From Darksidea phi (taxonomy: Eukaryota; Ascomycota; Dothideomycetes; Pleosporales; Lentitheciaceae), in assembly GCA_030770425.1 (NCBI GenBank), contig JASJFT010000257.1:1-59119 (forward strand): a stretch of 59,119 nt of DNA, given 5' to 3'. The notes below the pieces were generated by a model. It was given only the letters and a program-made list of their open reading frames with translations, ran no database searches and had not been told where the DNA came from. Every line of letters begins with the position of its first letter. The stretch's first letter is position 1. The position numbers and the translations under genes are program-made. Shown here one piece after another: positions 36,150-48,072 of this stretch.

Positions 36150-36974
36150 ATGCTAACTTCTGGGCCTTTGGGGAGGCTTACGGTGTCGCAGATTTTGGGG
36201 CTTGTGCCTATTTCTGCATCACTGGGAGAGGAGAAAAGGGAGGAGGAGGAAGAGGAAGAGGAAGAAATTGATACGCCGTACACCACGATTGTGGGCGAGG
36301 ATGCAGTGAATGCTCCAGCATCTCCATCAATGGAGAACGCATACGCGAACGAAGAGCAGTCCTCAAAAACACCCTCCATCGAAAATACCGACTACTCCGC
36401 CTCCTCCTTCGACACCACAACCACGCTCGCCCGACGCGCCGCAGTCCGCGAACAACGCCGCTTCGCCCGCCCCAACGACGCCCCACGTCCCAGCAGCTTC
36501 CAGTCAAACGACTCGAGGCACTTCACTGTGCGAGACATTGTGCGGCCCCAGCCCATCGCCGCCTATACTGCCTCTCGCACATATATACTCGACGACGATG
36601 ACGAAGTAGACCGGGTTTCTCCGCTCAGCATGAGTGCCCTCGATGTATACCTCTGCACCCTACAACAACAGCAACAGTACAGCGCCATCTATCCGCCCTC
36701 ACCTCCTCCGAGTGTATACTACTCTTCTTCTATTAGTAGTACTGCGTCTTCTCGTACGATTGAGTGTCCTACTTGTCTTGCCGAGTCGCGGCCGAGGAGT
36801 GGATATTTTGGTACGGGAGGAATATATGGGGATGGAGTGAATGGGACGGAGGAGAGCCGTGCGGATGAGGGTTTTGAGAAGGTGGATAGTGCGTATGCGG
36901 ATACTTGGGATGCGGGTTGGCAGTGGAGTAAATGTGGAGCGTGGTGGTGGGGTTGTTGGGGGCGTGGGAGATAG
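36150..36974 (+). CDS. Hypothetical low-complexity acidic protein
   Basis: A 274-codon frame from the ATG at 36150; the open frame extends upstream only with a TTG. It has an acidic Glu run at about residues 32-40, Ser/Thr/Asn-rich sequence, the better-conserved-looking piece FTVRDIVRPQPIAAYTASRTY, a Gln run, a Pro/Ser-rich part and a Trp-rich end. No domain recognised, and it is probably largely disordered. The frame is long for this composition, so I accept it with reserve. Confidence 0.5.
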   Translation: MLTSGPLGRLTVSQILGLVPISASLGEEKREEEEEEEEEIDTPYTTIVGEDAVNAPASPSMENAYANEEQSSKTPSIENTDYSASSFDTTTTLARRAAVREQRRFARPNDAPRPSSFQSNDSRHFTVRDIVRPQPIAAYTASRTYILDDDDEVDRVSPLSMSALDVYLCTLQQQQQYSAIYPPSPPPSVYYSSSISSTASSRTIECPTCLAESRPRSGYFGTGGIYGDGVNGTEESRADEGFEKVDSAYADTWDAGWQWSKCGAWWWGCWGRGR

Positions 36975-37563
36975 GAGGATGGTAGTTGAGGAGGGAAATT
37001 CCGGTCTTGGAGGATGTGAGAGTGGTGGGAGGAAGAAAGGAAGGGGAGTTTTTGGTTTTGAGGTGAGGTGTTGGCTTCACGGGGGTTTTATTTGCTTTTA
37101 CTTGGTAGGAAACTTGTGAGAAGATAGGTAACTGGATATTCTGGGGGTTTTTGGGCTGCTTTGCGCTGCTGTTGTGTGGAGAGTGGACATGTGTGAGGTT
37201 TTCGATATGTTTCCTTCGATCCGCTCTTAGCAACAACCCATTCTTATTCGTCTGCGTGGCGACCGTGTCAACTGCCTTTGCAGGGGGAAGTAGTGTTTGG
37301 TGTTGTAGATGTTTCAATCTAGTGCGCTCAAGGGTTCCGCCATGTATGGATGACTTTGGCTGTCATCTCATTTAGTCTTTGGGGGCTGTAAGTGGAAAAC
37401 GTGGGAAAAGACAGCGCATGTTATACAGGAGAGAAGTGACTTTGCCCGCTCCATAACTTTGTTCAGACTAGTCCGAAATCAAGGGACTGTTTTTAATGCG
37501 AGTATTAGCATGGGACGACAAACCAGGCCATATGGAGCTAGCCATGTAGAAGAAAGACCAAGG
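36975..37563. other. Intergenic region
   Basis: Convergent 3' region before the FAD oxidase gene. G-rich on the plus strand at 36975-37160. No gene seen. Confidence 0.5.
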
Positions 37564-39246
37564 CTAATTCACAACGACCAACGGTCGCGGAACCAACCTA
37601 AATCCCCTATCAAACAGATTATCCGGATCATATTTGTGCTTAAGTTCCTCCAGCTTCTTTGCATTCTCGCCGTAGATTTCGCTGGCGGGCACATCGGCGT
37701 CTACGTAATCATCAGCGTCCATTTCTTTCCAAGTACATAGGGAAGGGGAACGTGTAAGCACTTACTGGCATAGTTTCCATACTGCCCGACTCCCTCTACA
37801 GACCGTACTTTCTCGTCTTGCACGACACCTGCGGTTTGCGACGCCTTCTTGAGGAGATTACGAGCAAATTCGCGCACTTCGTTGTCGAGTGATGGATCGA
37901 ACCTTCACATCACAATCAGCAGTAATCCCTGCATGTATTAGGGGCAAAAAGGAGAAACACTAACCACTTGAAGGCCGTGGCCAAGTTATAATAATCACCC
38001 CGGTTCGAAAACGCCATCTTCTCATTCGGCACCTTGACCACCTCTTTGTATGGTATGGTCTCGAAGAGCATCAAGCTCTCAGTCATCTTATCATGGCTTG
38101 TGCTGAAGTCGATGAAGTCCTGGTAGAGCGATTGTACGAAGATTGGGTTCAGCGGCAACTTGAAAGCTCCGCCGCCAAACATCTTCCTCCCATCAAAGCC
38201 GGCCGCGTGGTTCATCAAGCTATTCAATTTCTCGTACGGGATCATGCTGATCAGATTTGCGACTGGTCCGATATTGATGAGGTCTTTGAAGAAGGTGTTG
38301 CCTTCTTCCTCGGTGCCGTTGTGGAAGACACTGGTGAGGACGACTGGAGCATTCGCAGGGGGTGGACACGTGAAGCCCCAGAGGAGGGCTTGGTTGCCGT
38401 CTGTTGCGGTGTGGAATTTGTTCGCGTATTCGACGATTTGGGGCAGTTTGTCGGGCGTGAAGATCAGGGCGCCGGCGTAGACGGGGGAGGTTTGTGGATG
38501 TGCACGGAAGGTGAAGGCTGTTGTTACGCCGAAGTTTTGGCCTGCGCCGCGGATTGCCCAGAAGAGGTCCGCGTTCTCTGTTTCGGATGCGATGACTTGT
38601 TCGCCAGAGGCGAGGACGATGTCGACGGAGATGAGGTTATCTGCGACGACCTCAATATTTCCTCCGCAGCAGTCTCGAATTTCGCAACTAAACTCACCGA
38701 TAGTCAACCCATACTTTCCAGTCAAAAATCCATACCCACCCCCCAACGTCAAACCGCCAACACCTGTATGATTCACCGTGCCACCGACAGTAGCCAGTCC
38801 AAACTTCGCAGCCTCAACATCCACATCCTCCCAAATTGTTCCACCCTCCGCTCGAATAGTCTTCTTCTCCTCATCGACAGTAACCTTCCTCAACAAGCTC
38901 AGGTCGATCACAAGGCCGTCTTCGATGGAAGCACTGCCGGAAGTGGAGTGCCCACCGCCCTTGACTACGAAGGGGATCTTGTTCTCTCGCACAAACTTCA
39001 ACGTCACGGTGACATCGTCGGCGTTCGCGACTTTGACGACGCACGCCTAGATTCGAGGTTAGAAAATCGATTATATATAGGCCAACAAGGGGAGCGGCGT
39101 ACAGCTCTCTTCTCACAGTGCTCACTCCATCTCTTGATACTTTGCTCATACACTTCGCCATCCCCCGGTAAGATGACCTGTGCCCTACTCCCGCTGCCTT
39201 CCAGCTCCTTTTTGAAGCTTCCATAGACGTCCAGCGCGCTGCTCAT
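37564..39246 (-). CDS. FAD-linked oxidase (PCMH/BBE family)
   Basis: Flavin oxidoreductase of 480 aa. Exons: 39246-39103, 39046-38698, 38640-37965, 37902-37766 and 37700-37564. The intron 38697-38641 is 57 nt and in frame, so an unspliced reading appears open. Removing it restores GLTIDNLISVDIVLASGE. The FAD-binding PCMH domain includes KGGGHSTSG, whose His normally carries FAD covalently, and VGGLTLGGGYG. The Cys of bicovalent berberine-bridge-type enzymes (G-x-C-x-x-V-G) is missing (GTVNHTGVGG), so FAD is probably held through His alone, as in 6-hydroxynicotine oxidase. The C-terminal BBE segment ends in YDPDNLFDRGFR. No signal peptide is seen. The substrate is unknown. Such enzymes often serve in secondary metabolism, but no cluster is evident. 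Confidence 0.86.
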
Positions 39247-39825
39247 CTTGATTTAATAAGGTATCTCCAAAACAGAACCCGCCTCTCTTGCAGACCGTGT
39301 TCGACGTTGTCAGGAATGAGCGGCGTTTATATAGCCGGTCGTAGCCACAATCGGTGATTCGAAAGTCTGGTGGAATGTTTCGTGAGCTGAACACGCGTGG
39401 CTTTCTCCTTGTCTTTTTGGATCAACACCCACTGCCTTACCGAAGCTAGTTCTTGCACCTCCTCGAAAGCTGAAAGCTACCCCTCTTTTGACTTCCGCTG
39501 CAACCTACAATGTCACAATTCCAAGGCTCCGGTCGTTACTGTTTCTCTGGCGCTAGAATCTCCGAAGACGCAATATAAGGATTGCGTGAGACTTGGAAGA
39601 TGTGCGATGCGACTCAAAGTGGGATGGATGTAGTGTTCGCAAAGACGTGGGGCTCCGGCACTTAGCCCACTGCTACCATTCGACAACCTTGGCTAGCGCA
39701 ATCTTAGCGGCCCTATATATGGTCTGATCAGCAACTCGAAAAGTGGTGCTGCGCAGCATCATTGGTTTCGTCTGGTTAGGGATGGGCCCATGCCTGATAT
39801 AGGTCTTTTTACTACAGCATTTTAG

Positions 39826-39841
39826 CCTCTAATTTTAGAGG
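39826..39841. repeat. 16-bp palindrome
   Basis: CCTCTAA-TT-TTAGAGG, perfect 7-bp arms with a 2-base centre. Followed 40 bp later by a longer inverted repeat. Confidence 0.8.
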
Positions 39842-39875
39842 GTTGTAACGTCGTTTCTAGGCTAACTTGTTGCAA

Positions 39876-39903
39876 ACCCGAACAGCGCACGCGCTGTTCA
39901 GGT
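39876..39903. repeat. Inverted repeat around AACCYGAACAGCGC
   Basis: Arms GAACAGCGC and GCGCTGTTC with a 2-base spacer. The match extends to 13 of 14 bases per arm (AACC-C/T-GAACAGCGC). It could form a hairpin or be the tip of a transposon remnant. Confidence 0.75.
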
Positions 39904-40475
39904 TTCCTGTTTCAGCTAGCGTAAGTACTAGTTTACTCTGAGGACTAACAGGTGAAAGGTGCCATCTTTCTTATCAAGGCTTGCCGGTCAGTCGGCTTTT
40001 ACCTAATGCGCTACCACGTATTGAAGTCAAGCGGTATGTGTTACTTGGACAGTGGTCAAACTGCGGATGTACTATCAACGTGGGAAACGTTCAACCTTGT
40101 GGGAAAAAGGAGTGTACAAGAGTAGAAAAAACGGTTCCTACTGGTGCCCGAACCATAAACCATATACAAGGGAGGCAGCCCAGAAGAGATCGTTCAGGCG
40201 TATTATATCACTCTCGATGTGAAACGTCGCTCGTTCATAAGCCCAACTCGGAACCAAAGACGGTATCTTTTTTACCTACGGGACCACTACAGCTAACATC
40301 GATAACAATAATAGACTCTCGGTTATCTTTCATAAAATCACTCCGACTTATATCTCCCTGTTAATAACCCGCTTCATGTATCTTTGTTACAGCCTTTTTA
40401 TTATCTTCCGACCGGAGTAGCATCTCTTTGATAGTAGCTTAACGTGAAGGATTCTCCAGACGCTGTTGGTATTAG

Positions 40476-40685
40476 TTGTTCTTTTCGATGAACCCCACCA
40501 AACTAGTGGCTACAACTCACGCAGGAACGATACGATCCACCTGTCCTCGTGCAGATCAGTTCTGCATCTACAACGCCGGCATTCGGAACACAGAGAATCA
40601 CGTCCCCGCCTTCGTCATTGAATACAAGGTACCGCACAAGCTCCCGCTCGGCTGTATCTACGAGAGCGTGGATGATCAAACTTGA
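40476..40685 (+). pseudogene. Relic of a fungal kinase-associated N-terminal domain
   Basis: A short frame reading RADQFCIYNAGIRNTENHVPAF, then VIEYKVPHKLPLGCIYE and a stop. This matches my recollection of the restriction-nuclease-like domain that precedes protein kinase-like domains in a large family of filamentous-fungal genes (A-D-x-F-C-x-Y and E-Y-K-x-P-H-K-L-x-L). Only about 50 codons survive. The expected continuation is absent. Confidence 0.5.
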
Positions 40686-40821
40686 CGGTAACCCTCTAAG
40701 GCCGAACCATTAACAATATATCAACCGCCGTCCTCCAATACCTAATAGCTAAGTAATGATCGGCTGTTTATATACAGATATCCACGACCATCCACTCCAC
40801 TCCAAGCAAATTAAAACCCCA

Positions 40822-41240
40822 GATGATCCAGCAACTTGACCAAATGAGCCTCATTCACGTCCCTGCATCTCACTATCACGGCCTCAGACTGTAGCCGTAA
40901 GATGTCCGAGATTGTAACACGCTAAGGCAGGATAGAGCGAAGAACAGCATCAACATCTGCAACTTTTTCGATGCCTTTGATCGCGCTCGGTCGCTGTATA
41001 TCGAGGCGCTCCAACTCATTCTCTCAGGCCTCAGCGACATCCCACTTCACGCCGTCCTCTATGTTCTCGGGTAGTATCGAGGGGAAGCCATGAAGCTACG
41101 CGTCTCGCAACGCTGTCTGTTCGCTAGATTCGATATCTGACCAGCCTTGAAATTGGCTACCAGCATTACTGAAGGAGCAGAGGGATTCGTAGGATGGGTG
41201 CAGTATACAAGTGAAGTCATAATCGATCAAGGCTGTGATG
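40822..41240 (-). pseudogene. Decayed APH-family phosphotransferase, C-terminal half
   Basis: Minus-strand reading starts at ITALIDYDF (about 41235), then LHPSYEFLCSF, GSQFQGWSDIESSEQTALRDA-stop-LHGFPS, LPENIEDGVKWDVAEA-stop-ENELERLDIQRPSAIKGIEKVADVD and SILP-stop-RV, ending LLDHLGF. The D-Y-D-F metal loop and the C-terminal half (LHGFPSxLPE, DGVxWxVAxAWxxEL, RPxxIxGIxxVADVD) are those of fungal APH-domain proteins. Three in-frame stops (TAG, TGA, TAG) interrupt it. No intact N-lobe was found upstream. Confidence 0.6.
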
Positions 41241-41449
41241 CACTGGGTGGCAGATGCTCACCGAGATCAAGAAGACGCGATGCGAAACGCGCAGATGACG
41301 AGCAGTAACCATCAAGATTCAACATACGCCGCTAGGAATGACTGCCCTGTCTGCCGCAGCGGCAAGACAAAGCCGACTAATGGGCCGCACTTACAACTGC
41401 ACTGTTATGGAACGCAGAACCGACGTGTGATGCCCATCTTGGTGCTGTA

Positions 41450-43266
<1,817 letters not shown>

Positions 43267-45624
43267 CTATAGCTCATCCTCGCCATAGTCCAACGGTTTC
43301 TTCCGCCCCTTCCTTCCCCCACTCCCCCGGATCTTCCGGTCAACCCCATATCTCCCGTCTCTCCTAACCTTCGCCCCTTCATCACCTCTTTCGCTGACCC
43401 CCACCTCAACGATCATCTTCTTCGGCGCCTTAATCCTCCTACCCTTCTTGTCAAACTCATCCCTCGGCCTGCCTAGCCGCACATTCCGCGGGACTCTCGT
43501 CTTCGCCCCCAGCGCCCATAGATCGCCCCATTTTGCCTTTCGCGCGTCCCGGAATGCTTGTTTAGAGAAGCTACGTGGCACGGTCCAACGCTCGAGCTTA
43601 CCTGCAGGTGTGCAGACATCGAGGATGATGTGGCCGCGGCGTTTGAGGGCAGGAAGGATGAGGCGCGGAAGGGTAAGTGGGTTGACGTCAGCTTCTGTGA
43701 CTAGTTCGGAATCGGACCCAGGCTTCCACTCGTGGCCTTCGAAAGCTTGGGCTGTGGAGGCTTCGTCTTGGACGACACCTTTGCTAGTAGGGTCGTGCAG
43801 TGGCTGACGGTGATCGCGGCCGCGTTGCACGGCGAGGTAGCTGTATTGCACGTCTTCGTGATTGCGATCTTTGGCGTTGAGAATGCGTTGGAGGTAGGGC
43901 GGGCGAATGTACCGCTGGCTGAAGAAGCAAAAGTCTTTTCGGCCCAGACTGATACCAGGAGACTGGTACATGGGGCATGTGCTATGATTCGTGCATGGAG
44001 CGATAATCATGCCCGTTTCTTTCTCCATGAACCTAGTATCCTTGTCTGGCTTCGAGGTTTGCTCCTCAACAGAAGCTTCCACTGTTAACGAAGCAGGCGA
44101 AGAGATATGTCTTTCTAGAAGTAGGTCGCGTGCTCCAGCAATAACTTCAAAACCTCGGGGTAGTCCCTTCTCAACAAGAATCAACACCCCTCCCTTTGGA
44201 TTTAGCAGTGACCAATACTTCTGCACTTGTTCTTTCCGCATGTATTCCTGCCTAAGCGGCCAAAGAGTATGAGGGGCAATGATCAAGTCGTAGAGCTTCC
44301 GGGGCTGCTCAGTATTGGCATCCTCTTCTGTAACCACGGCGTCTGGGAGCCGAGGGATGAAGGTAGTGTCCTCTAGTAGTTTACTAGCACGGTGTCGCAA
44401 AGTTTTCGAACCGGTTAACACCGTCGCTTTGCCGAGAGGAGCGTCTCCTTGCGACGCTGCTCCTGACACTTCATGCATACGTGCCCACTCAGCTTTCAGC
44501 ACTTCGTGCCATGCCAAAACACCAACGCCGCCTGAGCCGGCATCAAGGACGGTGCCGCCCTTCTTCTGTAGGATGTGTTCGACCCATGAGGATCCAAGTC
44601 TCCGTCGCACCTCCACGAGTGCGCCCATGACGCTTGCATATGTCCCTGGTTGCACGGCAGCCATGTAAGTATCTGCCTCAATATTCCCCATGTCCGAGTG
44701 CGAAGGATCGAGCGGTATGGGCTTCTGCTCCCTACCTAGACGAGCCGAAGGCGTAGCTGCAGAGGAAGGTAGACCGGGACCGCCGAAGATTCGATTCGCG
44801 GATTCGGCCAGATGCTTGTGGTTCGTGCGTGTAAGAAGCTGGGCGGTCGGGTCGACGAGGGTTTCTTTGGGTAAGAAGACGGTCGAAGGAGACGGTTTGG
44901 AGCGGCCTGCGATGGTCAATGGATGCGCGCGCATGAAGTCGTCATCTTCGGCTTGCTCTTCCCACTCTTCCTCTAAATGTAGCCTGCTCCTCTCGTAGAC
45001 CTCATCATGGTAGCGCTGCGCCTTCTGCTCGTCCATTGTTTCCCGCTCCTTCTCCGACATCATCTCCTCGTCTTCCTCCGCAAACTCATCCTCAGACTCT
45101 TCAAAATATTCCACCTCTTCGAGGTTTCCATCCTCACCCTTCCTCAGCAAGACCGTTGAGCCGTCAGGGAGTTCCTCCTGGATGATTTCCTCCGCTTTTA
45201 TCTCTGGTTCCTCCAGTAGGTCCTCTGCCTTCTCCACAAACACAGGTGTCCCATACAACCTCTCATATACAACGTATTCCTCATCGCTCAAATGCCCCCG
45301 CGGTAAGGCATCCCCAAAGGCCTGTCGAGCGTTTCGGACATTTACTTCGATCGTCAGGCGGTCGCTCGATGTGGGAGGCAAGTCCTTGAAGCTTTCGGAT
45401 GATTGTCCCGAGCTTTCATGCGTTTCTCGCCTTCGGTTTGGGGTGATCGAAAACGCTCTCCGTTGTGTAACAGTCTGTCCGACAGCTGCTATGCTTGTAT
45501 AGGGCAACTTGCTCGGTCGCGAAAGCTGTGCCTTCGTTCGTGGCTGCGCATTGCGCGCTTGTGTTGCCAGAATATTGAGTCTGCATGAGAGACAAATGGA
45601 CTGGAAGCCCCTCCCCCTCAGCAT
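43267..45624 (-). CDS. RSM22: Rsm22/METTL17-like mitochondrial ribosome assembly factor
   Basis: A 785-aa, single-exon protein. The ATG at 45624 gives an Arg-rich mitochondrial presequence; the frame continues 16 codons upstream only to a GTG. After an acidic region (residues about 140-215) comes a methyltransferase-like Rossmann domain with the SAM-type motif VLDAGSGGVGVLAWHE, then DLIIAPHTLWPL and GGVLILVEKGLPRGFE. The Cys cluster CTNHSTCPMYQ...KDFCFFSQRY resembles the metal or Fe-S site of the METTL17/Rsm22 family. The C-terminal part is basic. Family members bind the mitochondrial small ribosomal subunit and are needed for its assembly. Single-exon structure at this length is normal for the gene. 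Confidence 0.87.
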   Translation of the reverse strand: MLRGRGFQSICLSCRLNILATQARNAQPRTKAQLSRPSKLPYTSIAAVGQTVTQRRAFSITPNRRRETHESSGQSSESFKDLPPTSSDRLTIEVNVRNARQAFGDALPRGHLSDEEYVVYERLYGTPVFVEKAEDLLEEPEIKAEEIIQEELPDGSTVLLRKGEDGNLEEVEYFEESEDEFAEEDEEMMSEKERETMDEQKAQRYHDEVYERSRLHLEEEWEEQAEDDDFMRAHPLTIAGRSKPSPSTVFLPKETLVDPTAQLLTRTNHKHLAESANRIFGGPGLPSSAATPSARLGREQKPIPLDPSHSDMGNIEADTYMAAVQPGTYASVMGALVEVRRRLGSSWVEHILQKKGGTVLDAGSGGVGVLAWHEVLKAEWARMHEVSGAASQGDAPLGKATVLTGSKTLRHRASKLLEDTTFIPRLPDAVVTEEDANTEQPRKLYDLIIAPHTLWPLRQEYMRKEQVQKYWSLLNPKGGVLILVEKGLPRGFEVIAGARDLLLERHISSPASLTVEASVEEQTSKPDKDTRFMEKETGMIIAPCTNHSTCPMYQSPGISLGRKDFCFFSQRYIRPPYLQRILNAKDRNHEDVQYSYLAVQRGRDHRQPLHDPTSKGVVQDEASTAQAFEGHEWKPGSDSELVTEADVNPLTLPRLILPALKRRGHIILDVCTPAGKLERWTVPRSFSKQAFRDARKAKWGDLWALGAKTRVPRNVRLGRPRDEFDKKGRRIKAPKKMIVEVGVSERGDEGAKVRRDGRYGVDRKIRGSGGRKGRKKPLDYGEDEL

Positions 45625-46660
45625 GTCGAGATTGGTTGTGGTAAGTGTCGAAATGGGCGGCGCCGATTTCACAAAAGTTGCCGCTGCACTTCTTCAAAGC
45701 ACGCTAAGCCAAAATTAGCCAGGTGCTACATCCAATGGCATTGTTAGCATTACTCCTTAGAAGACTGCAAGTGGAGGTGCCGATTGTTTTCACGTCTTTG
45801 GAAATTTAGCATCACTTAGTAGAAACATCACTACGGAAACGCACAGATGTGTCATACAGTGTTTTTATAAAGAAAAGTCGTGATGTGCACCAAGTAAACC
45901 GAACCCATCGCCGTCCATCGGCCGCCATGACCGCAAGCTAGATCTTTCACCTTCCCGGAAGCGGCCCCTCTCAGGACCATACATCCATCACAACGGCACA
46001 AGATTATTCTAGCCGCCAACCATGACAACGACCCCATCCCCATCAGCCGACACGTCTACCAGCTTGACCTCGAAACACATGTTTGCAATTTAATTATTTT
46101 CGTCCCCTGGTGTTCGAAAACCTCCCCACAAGCCGGCAGACCAAGCCACGAAGGGGGGAACGCGCGAAGGGGTAGGAAAGATGTAGGAAACCGCAGGAAA
46201 CACAGGGGCAGGGGGGAATTATTGCGAGTGGAGAGCGTGATTTCAAACCAATAACCAGTGATCATCCGGGATGGTCTCCATCCAGACCGTCATCGTGTAC
46301 AACGGTATGATCCAGAAGATGCTATCGGCCGCATGTCCATGGTGGTAGAGGATGACAACGTCGGCCGTAGAATTATCTGAAACAAAGATACCGTGGGACG
46401 AGCCCAGAAATACCGAGCAGAGCCGTCGAACACCCAAGGCTGCAGGAAGCGTAAGACATCGAAGAGTCGGAGCCAGGACCTAGAAGGGGATCGACAAAAC
46501 TAAGCCCGGTTACTGATCGAGGAAAACGGCCGCCGTCCGGTAGAGTAGCATTTAGGACGGCGGTGCCGCGTTTCCCAAGGGTTGAGCGGAGTGGAGCTGA
46601 ATGTATACACCACGTCCGCTAAAAAGATTGAGGATGACGAATCAAACACCACATCATAGC
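45625..46660. other. Intergenic region, Rsm22 promoter and CK1 3' UTR
   Basis: About 1 kb with no supported gene. ORFs are short and carry no family signal. Confidence 0.55.
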
Positions 46661-48072
46661 TCAGTACCCGCCAGATTGGTATTGATCCGCACCGCCACGC
46701 TTGGACGAACGAAGCTGCCTGAACAACATAACAGAGGTTAGTAAGGTCTGTGTGCAAATCCCCGCGCGGAGCGTTATAAACCAACACTGATCGCAGAGGA
46801 GAGGTGTCCCTTACTAGGATCAGGCTTATCGAACTCACATTCCGGTGCCTTCCTGGCGCGCATTGACCGGTCCACGCTTGTTGGCTCCAGTGGCAGTGGT
46901 ACCAGCATTGGCGGCCTGGGTGGTGGTGACGTGGCGACCGCGGCCGTTCTTATCGTCCTCCTCACCGCCCTGGTTGCCGGCAGCCTGGGCGATGGCCTGA
47001 GCGTTCTTCTGATACTTGTACACGGTCCAGTCGAAGACATAGTCATACTGGAAGCCCTCGCGAACAAAGAGATCACGGAAGATCTTGCGGAGGTACGAGT
47101 AGTCCGGCTTGTCGTCGAAGCGCAGGGAGCGCGTGTAGTTCAGGTAGATGGCGAACTCGTTGGGGAAGCCACGGCAGAGGACCTCGGTGGGGGTTGTCAT
47201 CTTCTTCTCCATGATGCGGTCGTACTTCTGCTTCTTAGTCGCCGCCTTGAGGCCCTGCCATGGGAGGGAACCACGGCAGAAGTAAAGCATGACATAGCCG
47301 AGGGACTCCATGTCGTCACGGCGGGACTGCTCTGCTTTCTGTAAGAATCAACCATGCAGTCGGCGGCGGGTTACTTACCGACACCCAAGTGAGTGTTGAT
47401 GGACGCATAACGGGCGGTACCTGTCAAGTTCTTGTTCTCACGGTACGGGATGTGGAAGTGCGTCTTCGGGTCGCGGTACTTCTTGGCCAGACCAAAATCA
47501 ATCACGTTGACCTGGTTGCCGCGCTTGCCAATGCCCATGAGGAAGTTATCCGGCTTGATGTCACGGTGGATGAACGACTTGGCATGGATGTACTCGATGC
47601 GGGAGATGAGCTGGTCGGCAAGCAGGAGCACCGTCTTCAGCGAGAACTTGCGGTTGCAGAAGTTGAAAAGGTCCTCCAAGCTAGGGCCGAGTAGATCCAG
47701 GACCATGGCGTTGTAGTCGCACTCTGTGCCAAACCAACGAACGAAGGGGATACCGACGCCGCCAGCGAGGGACTTGTAGACACGGGCTTCATATTCAAGC
47801 TGCGGGTGCTTAGCCTTGACGCTCTCGAGCTTGATGGCAATCTCCTCGCCGGAGATGATATTGGTGCCTGTCTACGCGTCAGCAGGGCTACGGTGCAGGG
47901 CGGCGGGCAGCGAACCGAGGTAGATGTCGCCGAAACTGCCACTGCCAATCTTGCGGCCGATTCTATACTTGTTGCCGACGCGAAGATCCTACTACGGTCA
48001 GCTCCAGCCTCGCGGTGCGCGTATTCGGAGAAGGGCGGTGCGGAGCGGGGTCGAGCGTACCATTGTCGTCAT
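46661..48072 (-). CDS. HRR25: Casein kinase I, delta/epsilon (Hrr25) type
   Basis: A 374-aa Ser/Thr kinase. Exons: 48072-48061, 47988-47916, 47867-47379, 47331-46839 and 46718-46661. The first exon is only four codons (MTTM). The start of exon 2 gives [25 protein letters not shown], the Gly loop. Other motifs: AIKLE with the ATP Lys, catalytic [20 protein letters not shown], and the CK1-specific [20 protein letters not shown]. The last exon replaces an apparent stop after EGTGM and adds [20 protein letters not shown]1 of this type acts in DNA repair, ribosome maturation, vesicle traffic and, in some fungi, the clock. The 3' splice site before exon 4 uses a GCAG eight bases past a TTACAG that would break the frame. 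Confidence 0.93.

Larger units (their letters stand above)
39247..40475. other. Intergenic region with palindromes
   Basis: No gene. Two close palindromes lie at 39826-39841 and 39876-39903. Confidence 0.55.

Noticed and set aside
38093..39226. 377-codon plus-strand frame
   Set aside because: It is the antisense shadow of the FAD oxidase gene.
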